DNA of 25,965 nt from Bacillota bacterium (GTDB lineage Bacteria > Bacillota > Clostridia > Lutisporales > Lutisporaceae). The notes beneath the pieces were generated by a model that did not search any database, was not told the origin of the DNA, and was given only the letters and a program-made list of their open reading frames with translations. The stretch is from NCBI GenBank assembly GCA_023230985.1, contig JALNWH010000014.1:1-25965 (forward strand), read 5' to 3'. The number at the start of each line of letters is the position of its first letter. The stretch's first letter is position 1. A program made the translations under genes and the position numbers. Shown one piece after another: positions 15,568 through 24,059 of this stretch.

Positions 15568-16251
15568 TCAGTCTCTTCTGCCTCTTATTAATAACAATCT
15601 CAACAATTGTGATACTGCCATAAGAGTTGCTGCGACATACGTTAATGCTGCCGCTGAAAGAACTTTCCTTGCTCCTTTTTCTTCACCGGGTGCGACCAAA
15701 TTGTAGTTTTGTAAAGCTATGATTGCTCTACTGCTGGCATTCAATTCAACGGGTAAAGTAATAATTTGAAATAATACAGCTGCACTAAAAAGATAAATAC
15801 CTAGAGTAAATAATTGCATCATATTTAATATCAAAGCAATTATAATAAAAAAGAAAGCAGCTTGAGAACCTATAGAAGCAATTGGAGCAATTGCGTTCCT
15901 AACAACTAAAGGTGCATATCCTTCACTATGCTGCAATGCATGACCGCATTCATGTGCTGCAACTCCTGCCGATGCCAAGGATGAACCCTCATAAACCTCT
16001 CGCGATAGTCTTAAAACCTTATTCCTTGGGTCATAGTGATCAGTTAGGCTTCCTCTGGTAAGTTCTATAGGCACATCATTAAGTCCGTTAGCATCCAGTA
16101 TTTTTCGTGCTATTTCATAACCTCTATACCCATAACTACCTCGAACTCTTAAATATTTATTAAAAGTAGTTTTAATCTTGCTTTGGGCATATACTGCAAA
16201 AATCATAGCAGGTATCAAAATTGCAAATGTTGGATCAAAACCGTATAACAT
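15568..16251 (-). CDS. Membrane zinc metallopeptidase, YugP family
   Basis: This 227-residue protein has the zincin motif HECGH at residues 100-104 (H100, E101, H104) within VAAHECGHALQHSEGY, and membrane segments at about 7-22, 125-143, 150-168 and 197-218. This is the layout of the YugP-like neutral zinc metallopeptidases (DUF2268-independent, membrane-bound). The substrate of the family is not established. GGAGG lies 8 nt before the ATG, 15 nt after fmt. Its place inside a translation operon hints at a housekeeping role in membrane protein quality control, but that is inference only. Confidence 0.88.
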   Translation of the reverse strand: MLYGFDPTFAILIPAMIFAVYAQSKIKTTFNKYLRVRGSYGYRGYEIARKILDANGLNDVPIELTRGSLTDHYDPRNKVLRLSREVYEGSSLASAGVAAHECGHALQHSEGYAPLVVRNAIAPIASIGSQAAFFFIIIALILNMMQLFTLGIYLFSAAVLFQIITLPVELNASSRAIIALQNYNLVAPGEEKGARKVLSAAALTYVAATLMAVSQLLRLLLIRGRRD

Positions 16252-16266
16252 ATTCTTAGCCTCCTT

Positions 16267-17205
16267 TTAGGATAATCTTTTCCCTTCTAAAATTTCATGT
16301 CCTCTAAGATAAGACCCCACTGTCATTCTTTTATTATTTTGAAATTGTAATTCCTTAATTCGAAGAAAACCTTTCTTGCATTTTATCGTAATATATTCTT
16401 TATTCACTTCACAAATTTTTCCCCAGTCATCATTTATAATATCATTATCTGTAACTTCGACAGTAAATATCTTAAACATTTTACCTTCATAAAAAGAATA
16501 GGCTCCAGGCCAAGGATAAGTCCCTCTTATTAAATTCTTTATTTTGACTGCATCCATAGACCAATCTATTTTTCCTATTTCTTTTGTCAACATAGGTGCA
16601 TAATTAGCTTCGTTATGATTTTGTTTAGTTCTTACAATTTTTCCGCTATGCAAAAGTTTAGTAGTATCTATCAATGCCTTAGAACCTAGAATCGCAAGTC
16701 GATCATGGAGTTCCCCCGCTGTTTCTTCTTCACCTATATTTATGGATTTTTGCAATATTATATCACCGGTATCAAGACCGGTATCCATATACATAATGGT
16801 AATACCTGTTACTTTATCGCCATTTATAATGCTCCAATTAATTGGTGCTGCTCCTCTTAACTTTGGAAGCAAGGAAGCATGAACATTTATACATCCATGA
16901 GTTGGTAAATCTAATATATCTTTCGTTAATATCTGACCAAAAGCTACAACTACTATTAAATCAGGCTTTAAACTTTTTAACCTTTCAATAAAATTAGGTT
17001 CTTTTATTTTATTTGGCTGATAAATTTTTATACCCATTTCTTTTGCTATGGTTTTAACTTCCGGCTCCATAAGTTTTTTGCCCCTGCCTTTTGGTTTATC
17101 AGGTTGTGTAACAACCGCGCTAATTTGGTATCCTTCATGGTACAAAGCTTCAAAGCATGGAATGGCAAATCCCGGGGTACCCATAAATACTATATTCATA
17201 TTCAT
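16267..17205 (-). CDS. fmt: Methionyl-tRNA formyltransferase
   Basis: Fmt formylates the amino group of Met on initiator tRNA using 10-formyltetrahydrofolate. The 312-residue protein starts NIVFMGTPGFAIPCFEALY, carries the catalytic region INVHASLLPKLRGAAPINW with its Asn/His pair, and the catalytic Asp in MDTGLDTGDI. The C-terminal OB-like tRNA-binding domain follows. The ATG at 17205 overlaps the def stop in an ATGA arrangement and has AGGAG 5 nt upstream. Def removes the formyl group that Fmt adds, and the two are coupled. Confidence 0.96.
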   Translation of the reverse strand: MNMNIVFMGTPGFAIPCFEALYHEGYQISAVVTQPDKPKGRGKKLMEPEVKTIAKEMGIKIYQPNKIKEPNFIERLKSLKPDLIVVVAFGQILTKDILDLPTHGCINVHASLLPKLRGAAPINWSIINGDKVTGITIMYMDTGLDTGDIILQKSINIGEEETAGELHDRLAILGSKALIDTTKLLHSGKIVRTKQNHNEANYAPMLTKEIGKIDWSMDAVKIKNLIRGTYPWPGAYSFYEGKMFKIFTVEVTDNDIINDDWGKICEVNKEYITIKCKKGFLRIKELQFQNNKRMTVGSYLRGHEILEGKRLS

Positions 17206-17663
17206 TCAATCTCCTGAGTTTCTATATTAATAGCTTTATCAATAAATAGCACTCCGTTTAAATGATCTATCTCATGGCATAGTGCGGTAGCCAGCAATTC
17301 TTCTCCTTTGATTTCAATTATTTCAGATTCTCTGTTTAATGCTCTGACAGTGACTTTTTCAGGCCTTTTTACAACTCCATATTTACCCGGTATGCTTAAA
17401 CATCCTTCTTTCCGAAACTGTTCTCCTTCTTCTACGATAATTTCAGGATTTATCAATTCAATCAATCCATCGCCTACATCAACTACAACAACTCTTCTTA
17501 AAACTCCGACTTGGGGTGCGGCGAGACCAACTCCTTCCGAATCATACATTGTTTCCGCCATATCATCTAATAAAGTAAAAATTCTACCATCTATTTTATC
17601 AACTTTTCTTGATATTTTTCTTAAGATTTCGTCTTCATCTTTTCTAATATTTCTTATCGCCAT
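17202..17663 (-). CDS. def: Peptide deformylase
   Basis: Def removes the N-formyl group from nascent proteins at the ribosome. The 153-residue protein has the three metal-site motifs: GVGLAAPQ (residues 44-51), EGCLSIPG (C88) and HEIDH (H130, E131, H134). AGGAGG lies 6 nt before the ATG. The short length and motif wording fit the type 1 bacterial enzyme. The stop overlaps fmt by 4 nt; priA ends 31 nt upstream. Confidence 0.96.
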   Translation of the reverse strand: MAIRNIRKDEDEILRKISRKVDKIDGRIFTLLDDMAETMYDSEGVGLAAPQVGVLRRVVVVDVGDGLIELINPEIIVEEGEQFRKEGCLSIPGKYGVVKRPEKVTVRALNRESEIIEIKGEELLATALCHEIDHLNGVLFIDKAINIETQEIE

Positions 17664-17694
17664 TTCAAACCTCCTAATTAGTGTCTTAGTATTA

Positions 17695-20136
17695 CTATAG
17701 CATACTTATAGGGTTAATATCCATACTTACAAACACAGTTTTGTCAAAATTTAATTTATTGAATTCTTTTAGAATTTCCAATAATTGTTCCTCTTTTTTG
17801 CTTTTTAAAACAATCTGCCATCTAAATTTATTTTTAATCTTAGATAAAGGCGCCTCGGTAGGCTTCCAAACTTCAATATCCTTTATCCCTTTAGCATATC
17901 TTACCAATATACCTCCGGCTTCTCTTGCATTTTTTTCAGCTGTGTTTTTATCAAAACTACTTATAACTATAATACCAATATGTGAAAAAGGAGGATAATT
18001 TAGCTCTTTTCTAAGCCTGATTTCATCTTTATAAAATCCTCCATAATCGTGTAATATAGCATGTTTCAGACTATAATGATCCGGAGAATATGTTTGTACA
18101 ATAACATTTCCGGGTAATTCTGCCCTTCCTGCCCTGCCCCCGGCTTGAATTATCATTTGAAAAGTCTTCTCTGCAGCTTTAAAATCCGGCATATTAAGGT
18201 AAGTATCGGAAGATATTATTCCTACCAGAGTAACAAAAGGGAAATCATGTCCCTTCCCTATCATTTGAGTTCCAATTAAAACGTCAGCATTTCTATTGCG
18301 AAACTTATCCAATATTTCTTTATGTGAATTTTTCCTGGTTGTTGTATCAGCATCCATCCTTAAGACATTAATATCTCCAAAAATTTTTTTAAATTCATCT
18401 TCTACTTTTTGCGTCCCTATTCCAAAATATTTTATATATTTACTATTACAGCTTGGGCAATATTTTGGATTACTGGAAGAATACCCACAATAATGACAGG
18501 ATAAATAATTTCCTTTAGCATGATATGTTAAAGAAATGTTGCAATATGGGCATTTGATTACATAACCGCAATTCCTACAAGAAACAAAAGTAGAATAGCC
18601 TCTTCTATTTAAAAAAAGTATTATTTGTTCCTCTGCATCAAGTTTTTCAACGATTGCATTATATAAACTTTTACTGAATATGTTTTTATTACCGTTTTTT
18701 AGTTCTTCTCTCATATCCACAATTTCAATACTGGGCATTTCTTTCTGGTTTATTCTTTTCTTTAATGTAACAAGGCTGTAATTTTGAAATTCTTTTTCCG
18801 CCTTATAATAAGTCTCTATTGAAGGTGTAGCTGAACCCAATAGTAATTTGCATCCTTCAAGTTGACATCGCTTAATAGCTATTTCCCTAGCATCATATTT
18901 CGGTCTTATTTCTGACTTATAAGTGTGTTCATGCTCTTCATCAATAATTACTATTCCTAAATTATTAAAAGGTGCAAATATGGCAGACCTGGCTCCAACA
19001 GCAACCTTTGCTTTGCCTTCTCTTATCCTTCTCCACTCATCATACTTTTCACCATCAGATAAACCGCTGTGCAATACAGCAACTGTATCACCAAATCTAT
19101 TAACAAACCTTCTAATCATTTGTGGAGTTAGGGATATTTCAGGTACTAGAACTATACCTTGCTTACCTATAGACAATTCCCTTTCTATTAATCTAAGATA
19201 TACTTCTGTCTTTCCGCTGCCTGTTACACCATGTAAAAGGATATGATATCCTTTATCAAACCTATTAATAATTGAATCTATAACTTTTAATTGATCTGTA
19301 GTAAGAATATTAACTTTACCGGACTTTGACTCTTCTTGAATAAGTCTGTATAATTCTTTTTCTTTTATACTTATAACATTTTTGTTTAGCAAGCTTTTAA
19401 TAACAACTGTGCTAATGTTATGCTTTTTCTTAATTTCAGTTATACTTATTCCGGGTTTATTTTTAATGATTTCCAGTGCTTGTATTTGTTTTTTTGCATT
19501 TGTTGGTATGCTTACATTATCAATATTATCTTTATTAATATAAATTAATTTTTCATACTTTTTGCTCTCTGTCTTCTTTACAGCCTGTTTTCTTTTAATC
19601 ATCTTTAATCTTACAAGCTTTCTAAGTGCATTATCAAGAAAATTGTCATTAAAACTATCCCGCAATTCTTCTTTAGATGCAATACCGCCATTTGCTTCTA
19701 AAAATTCCAATACTTCCACTATAGTCTCAATATTACTTTCTTCCCGATATTCCTCATTGTTACTATTTCTAATCAATTCATAGTAATAAGTGGTCTTTAT
19801 TCTTACATTAGCCGGTAGGACAGCATGAATTGCTTCAATATAAAAGCATAAGTATTTATTTCTCATCCATTTTATTAAATCAATAATTTTAATAGGTATC
19901 AATGGCTCAGGTTCAGCCAACTTAATAATACTTTTTAGCTTGCTTTTATCAAAATCTATTTTATCAGTGAAACCGACTACATATCCTGCAATCTTTCTAT
20001 TTCCTCTTCCAAAAGGTATTATAACTCTATGGCCGATATCAACAGCCATATTGGAAGGAATAATATAGCTAAATATTTTATCTGTTTCTTTACACTTATT
20101 ATCTACTATTATTTCTGCAATCTTTAAGCTATCCAT
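17695..20136 (-). CDS. priA: Primosomal protein N' (replication restart helicase PriA)
   Basis: PriA recognises stalled replication forks and reloads the replicative helicase. The 813-residue protein has an N-terminal DNA-binding domain (about 1-110), a winged-helix region, then a superfamily 2 helicase with Walker A GVTGSGKT at 303-310 and a DEEH box in IIDEEHEHTYKSE. Eight cysteines arranged as CxxC pairs (CRNC, CPYC, CHYC, CPSC) form the two zinc sites inserted in the helicase. GGATGGTG lies 6 nt before the ATG. It is the first gene after a terminator-like palindrome, so it probably heads its own transcript through def and fmt, although no strong promoter is obvious in the 100-nt gap. Confidence 0.96.
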   Translation of the reverse strand: MDSLKIAEIIVDNKCKETDKIFSYIIPSNMAVDIGHRVIIPFGRGNRKIAGYVVGFTDKIDFDKSKLKSIIKLAEPEPLIPIKIIDLIKWMRNKYLCFYIEAIHAVLPANVRIKTTYYYELIRNSNNEEYREESNIETIVEVLEFLEANGGIASKEELRDSFNDNFLDNALRKLVRLKMIKRKQAVKKTESKKYEKLIYINKDNIDNVSIPTNAKKQIQALEIIKNKPGISITEIKKKHNISTVVIKSLLNKNVISIKEKELYRLIQEESKSGKVNILTTDQLKVIDSIINRFDKGYHILLHGVTGSGKTEVYLRLIERELSIGKQGIVLVPEISLTPQMIRRFVNRFGDTVAVLHSGLSDGEKYDEWRRIREGKAKVAVGARSAIFAPFNNLGIVIIDEEHEHTYKSEIRPKYDAREIAIKRCQLEGCKLLLGSATPSIETYYKAEKEFQNYSLVTLKKRINQKEMPSIEIVDMREELKNGNKNIFSKSLYNAIVEKLDAEEQIILFLNRRGYSTFVSCRNCGYVIKCPYCNISLTYHAKGNYLSCHYCGYSSSNPKYCPSCNSKYIKYFGIGTQKVEDEFKKIFGDINVLRMDADTTTRKNSHKEILDKFRNRNADVLIGTQMIGKGHDFPFVTLVGIISSDTYLNMPDFKAAEKTFQMIIQAGGRAGRAELPGNVIVQTYSPDHYSLKHAILHDYGGFYKDEIRLRKELNYPPFSHIGIIVISSFDKNTAEKNAREAGGILVRYAKGIKDIEVWKPTEAPLSKIKNKFRWQIVLKSKKEEQLLEILKEFNKLNFDKTVFVSMDINPISML

Positions 20137-20203
20137 TAACTACACCATCCATTTAAAAAGTTTTAAATATATTTTTACACATTAATTATATCTGTATTAT
20201 AAT

Positions 20204-20227
20204 AAAAGCGTACTATAGTACGCTTTT
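20204..20227 (-). terminator. Palindromic terminator downstream of coaBC
   Basis: A 24-bp perfect palindrome with half AAAAGCGTACTA begins 12 nt after the coaBC stop. As a hairpin it has a GC-containing stem and ends in TTTT followed by ATTATAAT on the minus strand, a good intrinsic terminator for the yicC-remA-gmk-rpoZ-coaBC run. Its symmetry would let it act on the other strand too. Confidence 0.8.
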
Positions 20228-20239
20228 CATTCTTTATTT

Positions 20240-21457
20240 TCATAACCGTTTATCAATATTTCTATTTTTTAAAAGCATGATTACCCTATCTATAATTATA
20301 TCGGCTAAATCAATCTTTGCCATCTTTGAAATGTTTTCAACATGCCCATTCTTATCTATTATTTTAACTATATTTGTGTCAAATGCAAAGCCTGCACCTT
20401 TTTGATTTAAATCGTTTGCTACTATAAAATCTAAATTTTTCTTTTTAATCTTTTCCTTTGCATTTTCTATTAAGTTTTGGGTTTCCATTGCAAAACCTAT
20501 CAAAATTTTATTTTCTTTAATTTTACCTAACTCATATAGTATATCCGGATTTTTTTCTAATTTTATTAATAAATCCTCATCTTCTTTTTTTATTTTTTGG
20601 CTACTTATTTCTGACGGTTTATAATCTGAAACTGCTGCACTTTTTATAACCACATCTGCATTATAATAATGTGACATAATCGCATTATACATTTCCTTTG
20701 CAGAAACAACGTTAATAAGGTTAACTCCTATCGGCATCTCCAAGTTTGTAGGGCCGGAAATAAGATATACATCCGCCCCTCTGTTAGCTGCTTTTTCAGC
20801 TATTGCATAACCCATTTTCCCTGTTGAATGGTTTGATATAAATCTCACAGGATCTATTGGTTCTTTTGTTGGCCCTGCAGTTACAATTATTTTCTTTCCC
20901 TTAAGTTCCGATGAAGAGGTTAAAAAGCTTGTTATGAATTTTTCTATAAATTCCGGTTCCGCCATTTTCCCTTTTCCTGTATCTCCACAAGCTAACCTCC
21001 CATCTACGGGATCAATAAAAATATAACCATAATTTTTAAGCAATGAAATATTATCCTGTAATATTGGATTTTCATACATATTGCTGTTCATTGCCGGAAC
21101 AAGCACTACAGGAGCTTTTGTAGCCATGATTGTAGTTGAAAGCATATCGTCAGCTATGCCATTTGCTATTTTCCCCATAATATTTGCTGTTGCAGGTGCA
21201 ATTACAAATATATCTGCTTTTTTTGCTAAAGATATATGATCTATTTCCAAATAGGAAGGTTTATCAAACATATCAGAAACGACTTTATTTAACGACAAAG
21301 ACTGAAAAGTCAAAGGATTAATAAAATTTGTAGAAGCCCTTGTCATTATTATATTTATATTGGCTTCTTTCTTTTTTAATCTACTAACAAGATCACATAC
21401 TTTATAAGCTGATATACCACCGCATACACCTATTAAAATATTTTTATCTTTTAGCAT
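20240..21457 (-). CDS. coaBC: Bifunctional phosphopantothenoylcysteine decarboxylase / phosphopantothenate-cysteine ligase
   Basis: CoaBC joins phosphopantothenate with cysteine and then decarboxylates the product to 4'-phosphopantetheine, the substrate of CoaD. The 405-residue protein has the N-terminal flavin-dependent CoaC domain (ILIGVCGGISAYK, catalytic-His segment EIDHISLAKKAD, PAMNSNMYENP, ACGDTGKGKMAEPE) to about residue 185. The C-terminal CoaB domain follows (IIVTAGPTKEPIDPVRFISN and later FAMET, KNLDFIVAND). AGGAG lies 6 nt before the ATG, within the end of rpoZ; the gap is 1 nt. Confidence 0.96.
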   Translation of the reverse strand: MLKDKNILIGVCGGISAYKVCDLVSRLKKKEANINIIMTRASTNFINPLTFQSLSLNKVVSDMFDKPSYLEIDHISLAKKADIFVIAPATANIMGKIANGIADDMLSTTIMATKAPVVLVPAMNSNMYENPILQDNISLLKNYGYIFIDPVDGRLACGDTGKGKMAEPEFIEKFITSFLTSSSELKGKKIIVTAGPTKEPIDPVRFISNHSTGKMGYAIAEKAANRGADVYLISGPTNLEMPIGVNLINVVSAKEMYNAIMSHYYNADVVIKSAAVSDYKPSEISSQKIKKEDEDLLIKLEKNPDILYELGKIKENKILIGFAMETQNLIENAKEKIKKKNLDFIVANDLNQKGAGFAFDTNIVKIIDKNGHVENISKMAKIDLADIIIDRVIMLLKNRNIDKRL

Positions 21458-21458
21458 T

Positions 21459-21674
21459 TTATTCTCCTATTTGATTATCTTTCATACTATTAGTACATAA
21501 TATTTTGCCTTCATGTATCTCTTGTATTGCAATAGAAACAGGGTTATTGGAATCAGCATCAACGTAAGATTCCTTCCCATCCACAAGCTGCCTTGCTCTC
21601 TTAGAAACAGCAACAACCAAAGAATATTTGCTATCAGCTTTATCTAATAACAATGATAACGTAGAATTAATCAT
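21459..21674 (-). CDS. rpoZ: RNA polymerase omega subunit
   Basis: Omega stabilises the beta' subunit in RNA polymerase assembly and in some bacteria helps bind ppGpp. The 71-residue protein starts MINSTLSLLLDKADSKYSLV and has the hallmark VAVSKRARQL. The frame extends 21 codons upstream into gmk, but AAGGAGG stands 6 nt before the ATG at 21674, and the family begins at this Met. It overlaps the gmk end by 8 nt. The gmk-rpoZ linkage is widely conserved and places a GMP kinase beside a possible ppGpp sensor. Confidence 0.92.
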   Translation of the reverse strand: MINSTLSLLLDKADSKYSLVVAVSKRARQLVDGKESYVDADSNNPVSIAIQEIHEGKILCTNSMKDNQIGE

Positions 21675-22290
21675 AAAACTCCTCCTTGAATTCTGTAAAA
21701 TCAATTTGATATCTATCTGTTCTGCAACTTTCAGCATTTAAAATACATACAATTTTATTAACAGCTTTATCTATATCATCATTAATAACTATATAATCAT
21801 AATTGCTAACTTCTGTTATTTCTTTAAAGGCCGATTTTAACCTTTTCCTTATATCGTCTTTTGATTCAGTGCCTCTGTTTATTATTCTATTTTTTAAAAT
21901 ATTAAAACAAGGAGGCATAATAAAAATAAAAACACCTTTTTTAAAGTTCTTCTTAACTTGCATAGCACCATATGTATCAATTTCCAATATAACACTAATT
22001 CCATTATCCAATTTATCAATAACTTTCTGCTTTGGGGTACCGTAATAATTACCGTATACCTTTGCATATTCTAAAAATTCATTTTGATATATCATCTCTT
22101 TAAAAACATGTTCATCTTTAAAATAATAGTTAACACTATCAACTTCTCCAACTCTAGGCCTTCTGGTAGTAGCTGATATCGAGAGTTCTACATTTCTTAA
22201 CTCCTTTTCAATTAATGCTTTACAAATAGTACTTTTGCCCACTCCTGATGGCCCTGAAATTACAATAAGCATCCCTTTATAGTCATCCAC
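21667..22290 (-). CDS. gmk: Guanylate kinase
   Basis: Gmk phosphorylates GMP to GDP with ATP. The 207-residue protein has the P-loop SGPSGVGKST near residues 12-21, the GMP-binding segment TTRRPRVGEVDSVNYYF and EFLEYAKVYGNYYGTP. The start is GTG at 22290, with GGGTG 7 nt upstream; the next in-frame ATG at 22272 would leave too little N-terminal sequence and a poor binding site. It follows remA by 20 nt. Confidence 0.95.
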   Translation of the reverse strand: MDDYKGMLIVISGPSGVGKSTICKALIEKELRNVELSISATTRRPRVGEVDSVNYYFKDEHVFKEMIYQNEFLEYAKVYGNYYGTPKQKVIDKLDNGISVILEIDTYGAMQVKKNFKKGVFIFIMPPCFNILKNRIINRGTESKDDIRKRLKSAFKEITEVSNYDYIVINDDIDKAVNKIVCILNAESCRTDRYQIDFTEFKEEFYD

Positions 22291-22310
22291 TTTATCACAC
22301 CCAATAATAA

Positions 22311-22586
22311 TTATTTTATAGCTTCTTCATCGTCATTTACTGCTTCTTTATCAATTAGTCTATGTGCTACCGTTTCAGGTTGCACAGCTGACAAAATAAT
22401 ATGGTCACTATCAGTTATTACTACAGCTCTTGTCCTTCTCCCATAAGTAGCATCAATGAGCATCCCTCTATCTCGGGCTTCTTGAATAATCCTTCTAATC
22501 GGTGCAGACTCCGGACTCACAATCGCTATTAATCTATTGGCAGATACTATATTACCAAACCCGATATTAATTAATTTTATAGCCAT
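22311..22586 (-). CDS. remA: RemA-family DNA-binding regulator (DUF370)
   Basis: RemA in B. subtilis is a ring-forming DNA-binding activator of biofilm matrix and osmoprotection genes. This 91-residue homologue keeps the core INIGFGNIVSANRLIAIVSP, SAPIRRIIQEARDRGMLIDA and TYGRRTRAVVITDSDHI, with several conserved Arg residues that bind DNA in the ring. The last 10 residues (EAVNDDEEAIK) are acidic and variable. GGAGGG lies 7 nt before the ATG. The place between yicC and gmk is the same as in B. subtilis (ylzA). Confidence 0.93.
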   Translation of the reverse strand: MAIKLINIGFGNIVSANRLIAIVSPESAPIRRIIQEARDRGMLIDATYGRRTRAVVITDSDHIILSAVQPETVAHRLIDKEAVNDDEEAIK

Positions 22587-22600
22587 TTATTTACCCTCCA

Positions 22601-23476
22601 TTATTCAATATTTTGCACCTGTTCTCTTATCTTTTCAACTTCGGTTTTGACATTAACTATATTATTGATTATATCCAATTCATTAGCCTTTGAAGCAATA
22701 GTGTTTGCTTCTCTATTTATTTCTTGTATTATAAAATCCAATTTTTTACCGGAAGAAGCATTTTCATCAATAGTTTTTTTAAACTCTTCTATGTGGCTTT
22801 TTAATCTCACAACTTCTTCATCAATGCTTATCTTATCCGCCATAATCGCTACTTCTGCAATCAATCTATTCTCATCAAGATCAATATCCCCTATTAAATC
22901 CTTAACTCTGTTATAAAATTTATCCTTAGTAATAATAACAGCATCTTTAGAGGCAATACTTATATCATTGACAAAGGTTTCTATAGAAGCAATCTTACCC
23001 AGCATATCCTTATATAGTCTTTCTCCTTCCCGATTTCTCATCTCAGAAAAGGATTCAAGAGCATTTTGTAGAGCAATTTTTAACATATCCCAAATTAAAT
23101 TTTCTTCTGCGTCAACCTTTTCGATCCTTAAAATATCAGGAAATCGTGTTAACAAATTCAAGCTAACATCATCTTGTAAAGAAAACTCCTCTTTTATTAT
23201 ATTAAGGCTTTCTATGTATGATTTCACCAAATTTTTATCAGGTTCAATATTTACATTCTGCTCATAGGAATAAAAATTAATATATATATCAACTTTGCCT
23301 CTATTAATATAAGTCAATGCAAATCTTCTTATCCTTTCTTCCAGTGATGCAATTGCTCTTGGCATTCTGACAGTTATATCACAATATCTGTGATTAACTG
23401 ACTTAACCTCTATAACAAATCTCATCTCATTCGTTTCATATTCACCTTTACCATACCCCGTCATACTTTTAATCAA
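22601..23476 (-). CDS. yicC: YicC/YloC family endoribonuclease
   Basis: YicC-family proteins are endoribonucleases; in E. coli YicC acts with PNPase in degrading a small RNA. The 291-residue protein starts IKSMTGYGKGE and includes VIEVKSVNHRYCDITVRMP and the C-terminal GKKLDFIIQEINREANTIASK, all typical. The family begins M-IKSMTG, which favours TTG at 23476 as the start, with GGAAGG 9 nt upstream; the in-frame ATG three codons earlier abuts that site directly and is less likely. It is the first gene of the yicC-remA-gmk-rpoZ-coaBC run, with no gap over 20 nt except as noted. Confidence 0.92.
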   Translation of the reverse strand: MIKSMTGYGKGEYETNEMRFVIEVKSVNHRYCDITVRMPRAIASLEERIRRFALTYINRGKVDIYINFYSYEQNVNIEPDKNLVKSYIESLNIIKEEFSLQDDVSLNLLTRFPDILRIEKVDAEENLIWDMLKIALQNALESFSEMRNREGERLYKDMLGKIASIETFVNDISIASKDAVIITKDKFYNRVKDLIGDIDLDENRLIAEVAIMADKISIDEEVVRLKSHIEEFKKTIDENASSGKKLDFIIQEINREANTIASKANELDIINNIVNVKTEVEKIREQVQNIE

Positions 23477-23664
23477 ATAATTCATCCTTCCAGTACAATC
23501 TTTTAAAATACTTTCTAATTTATAAGCAATATACCAAATCGTATATAGTACATTTTAGGTCATCTAAGTTCTATATAATTTTATATAATTTTAATCTAAA
23601 ATACAATAGTATAACTAAATATGCAATCGGTTAATTTGTCTTTTTCATCTGTGTCTATTTCAAC

Positions 23665-23673
23665 ATTATAACA
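23665..23673 (-). promoter_or_regulatory. Candidate extended -10 promoter for the yicC operon
   Basis: The minus strand reads TGTTATAAT at 23673-23665, an extended -10 (TGn plus TATAAT). A TTACTA 17 nt upstream is a partial -35. The implied leader before yicC is about 180 nt. Confidence 0.4.
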
Positions 23674-23875
23674 TAAACACGTACTTATAGTAAAAATCAA
23701 AACTTAACCCTTGCCAAACTTATTATATTTGATTACTGTTCATATCTTAATTGTTTCCTTTTTCATCCACAACACAATCTTAATCAAATATTAATAATCT
23801 ACAATAAAAAATATAAATATATACAACGTCTGAATTGTAATTATATTTGAAATCAAAATAATATTTTTTCAGTTA

Positions 23876-23884
23876 TGGTATAAT
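23876..23884 (+). promoter_or_regulatory. Candidate extended -10 promoter for rqcH
   Basis: TGGTATAAT on the plus strand is an extended -10 motif; no good -35 lies 16-18 nt upstream. A second TATAAT at 24000-24005, nearer to the gene, also lacks a -35. Either could drive rqcH; the first would give a leader of about 170 nt. Confidence 0.35.
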
Positions 23885-24059
23885 ATCCACATAGATTTTG
23901 ATATTATAGTTTTCAGCAGAATCAGCTATGTTATATTATTTTATTTTTGCATAAAATATAAGTGCATTTTATATTGTAAGATTACATTAGAATTTATAGT
24001 ATAATTTCATATAAAATCTTCTAAAGTTTATACAATTTAAATTTATAGGGGGGATTACT

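Larger units (their letters stand above)
23486..24059. other. 574-bp divergent intergenic region between yicC and rqcH
   Basis: This AT-rich region carries the upstream sequences of two divergent genes. I find promoter-like elements for both (listed separately) and the rqcH ribosome binding site GGGGGG at 24048-24053. I see no tRNA, no strong GC-containing hairpin, and no ORF with good support; the best (minus, 23700-23596, 34 codons, TTG) is not credible. A short direct repeat of TATATAATTTTA type lies at about 23572-23593. The rest holds nothing I can name. Confidence 0.5.

Noticed and set aside
23596..23700. Minus-strand 34-codon frame starting TTG with GGG upstream, in the yicC-rqcH gap
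   Set aside because: The start is weak, the frame contains the best extended -10 for the yicC operon, and the product resembles nothing; chance frame is more likely.
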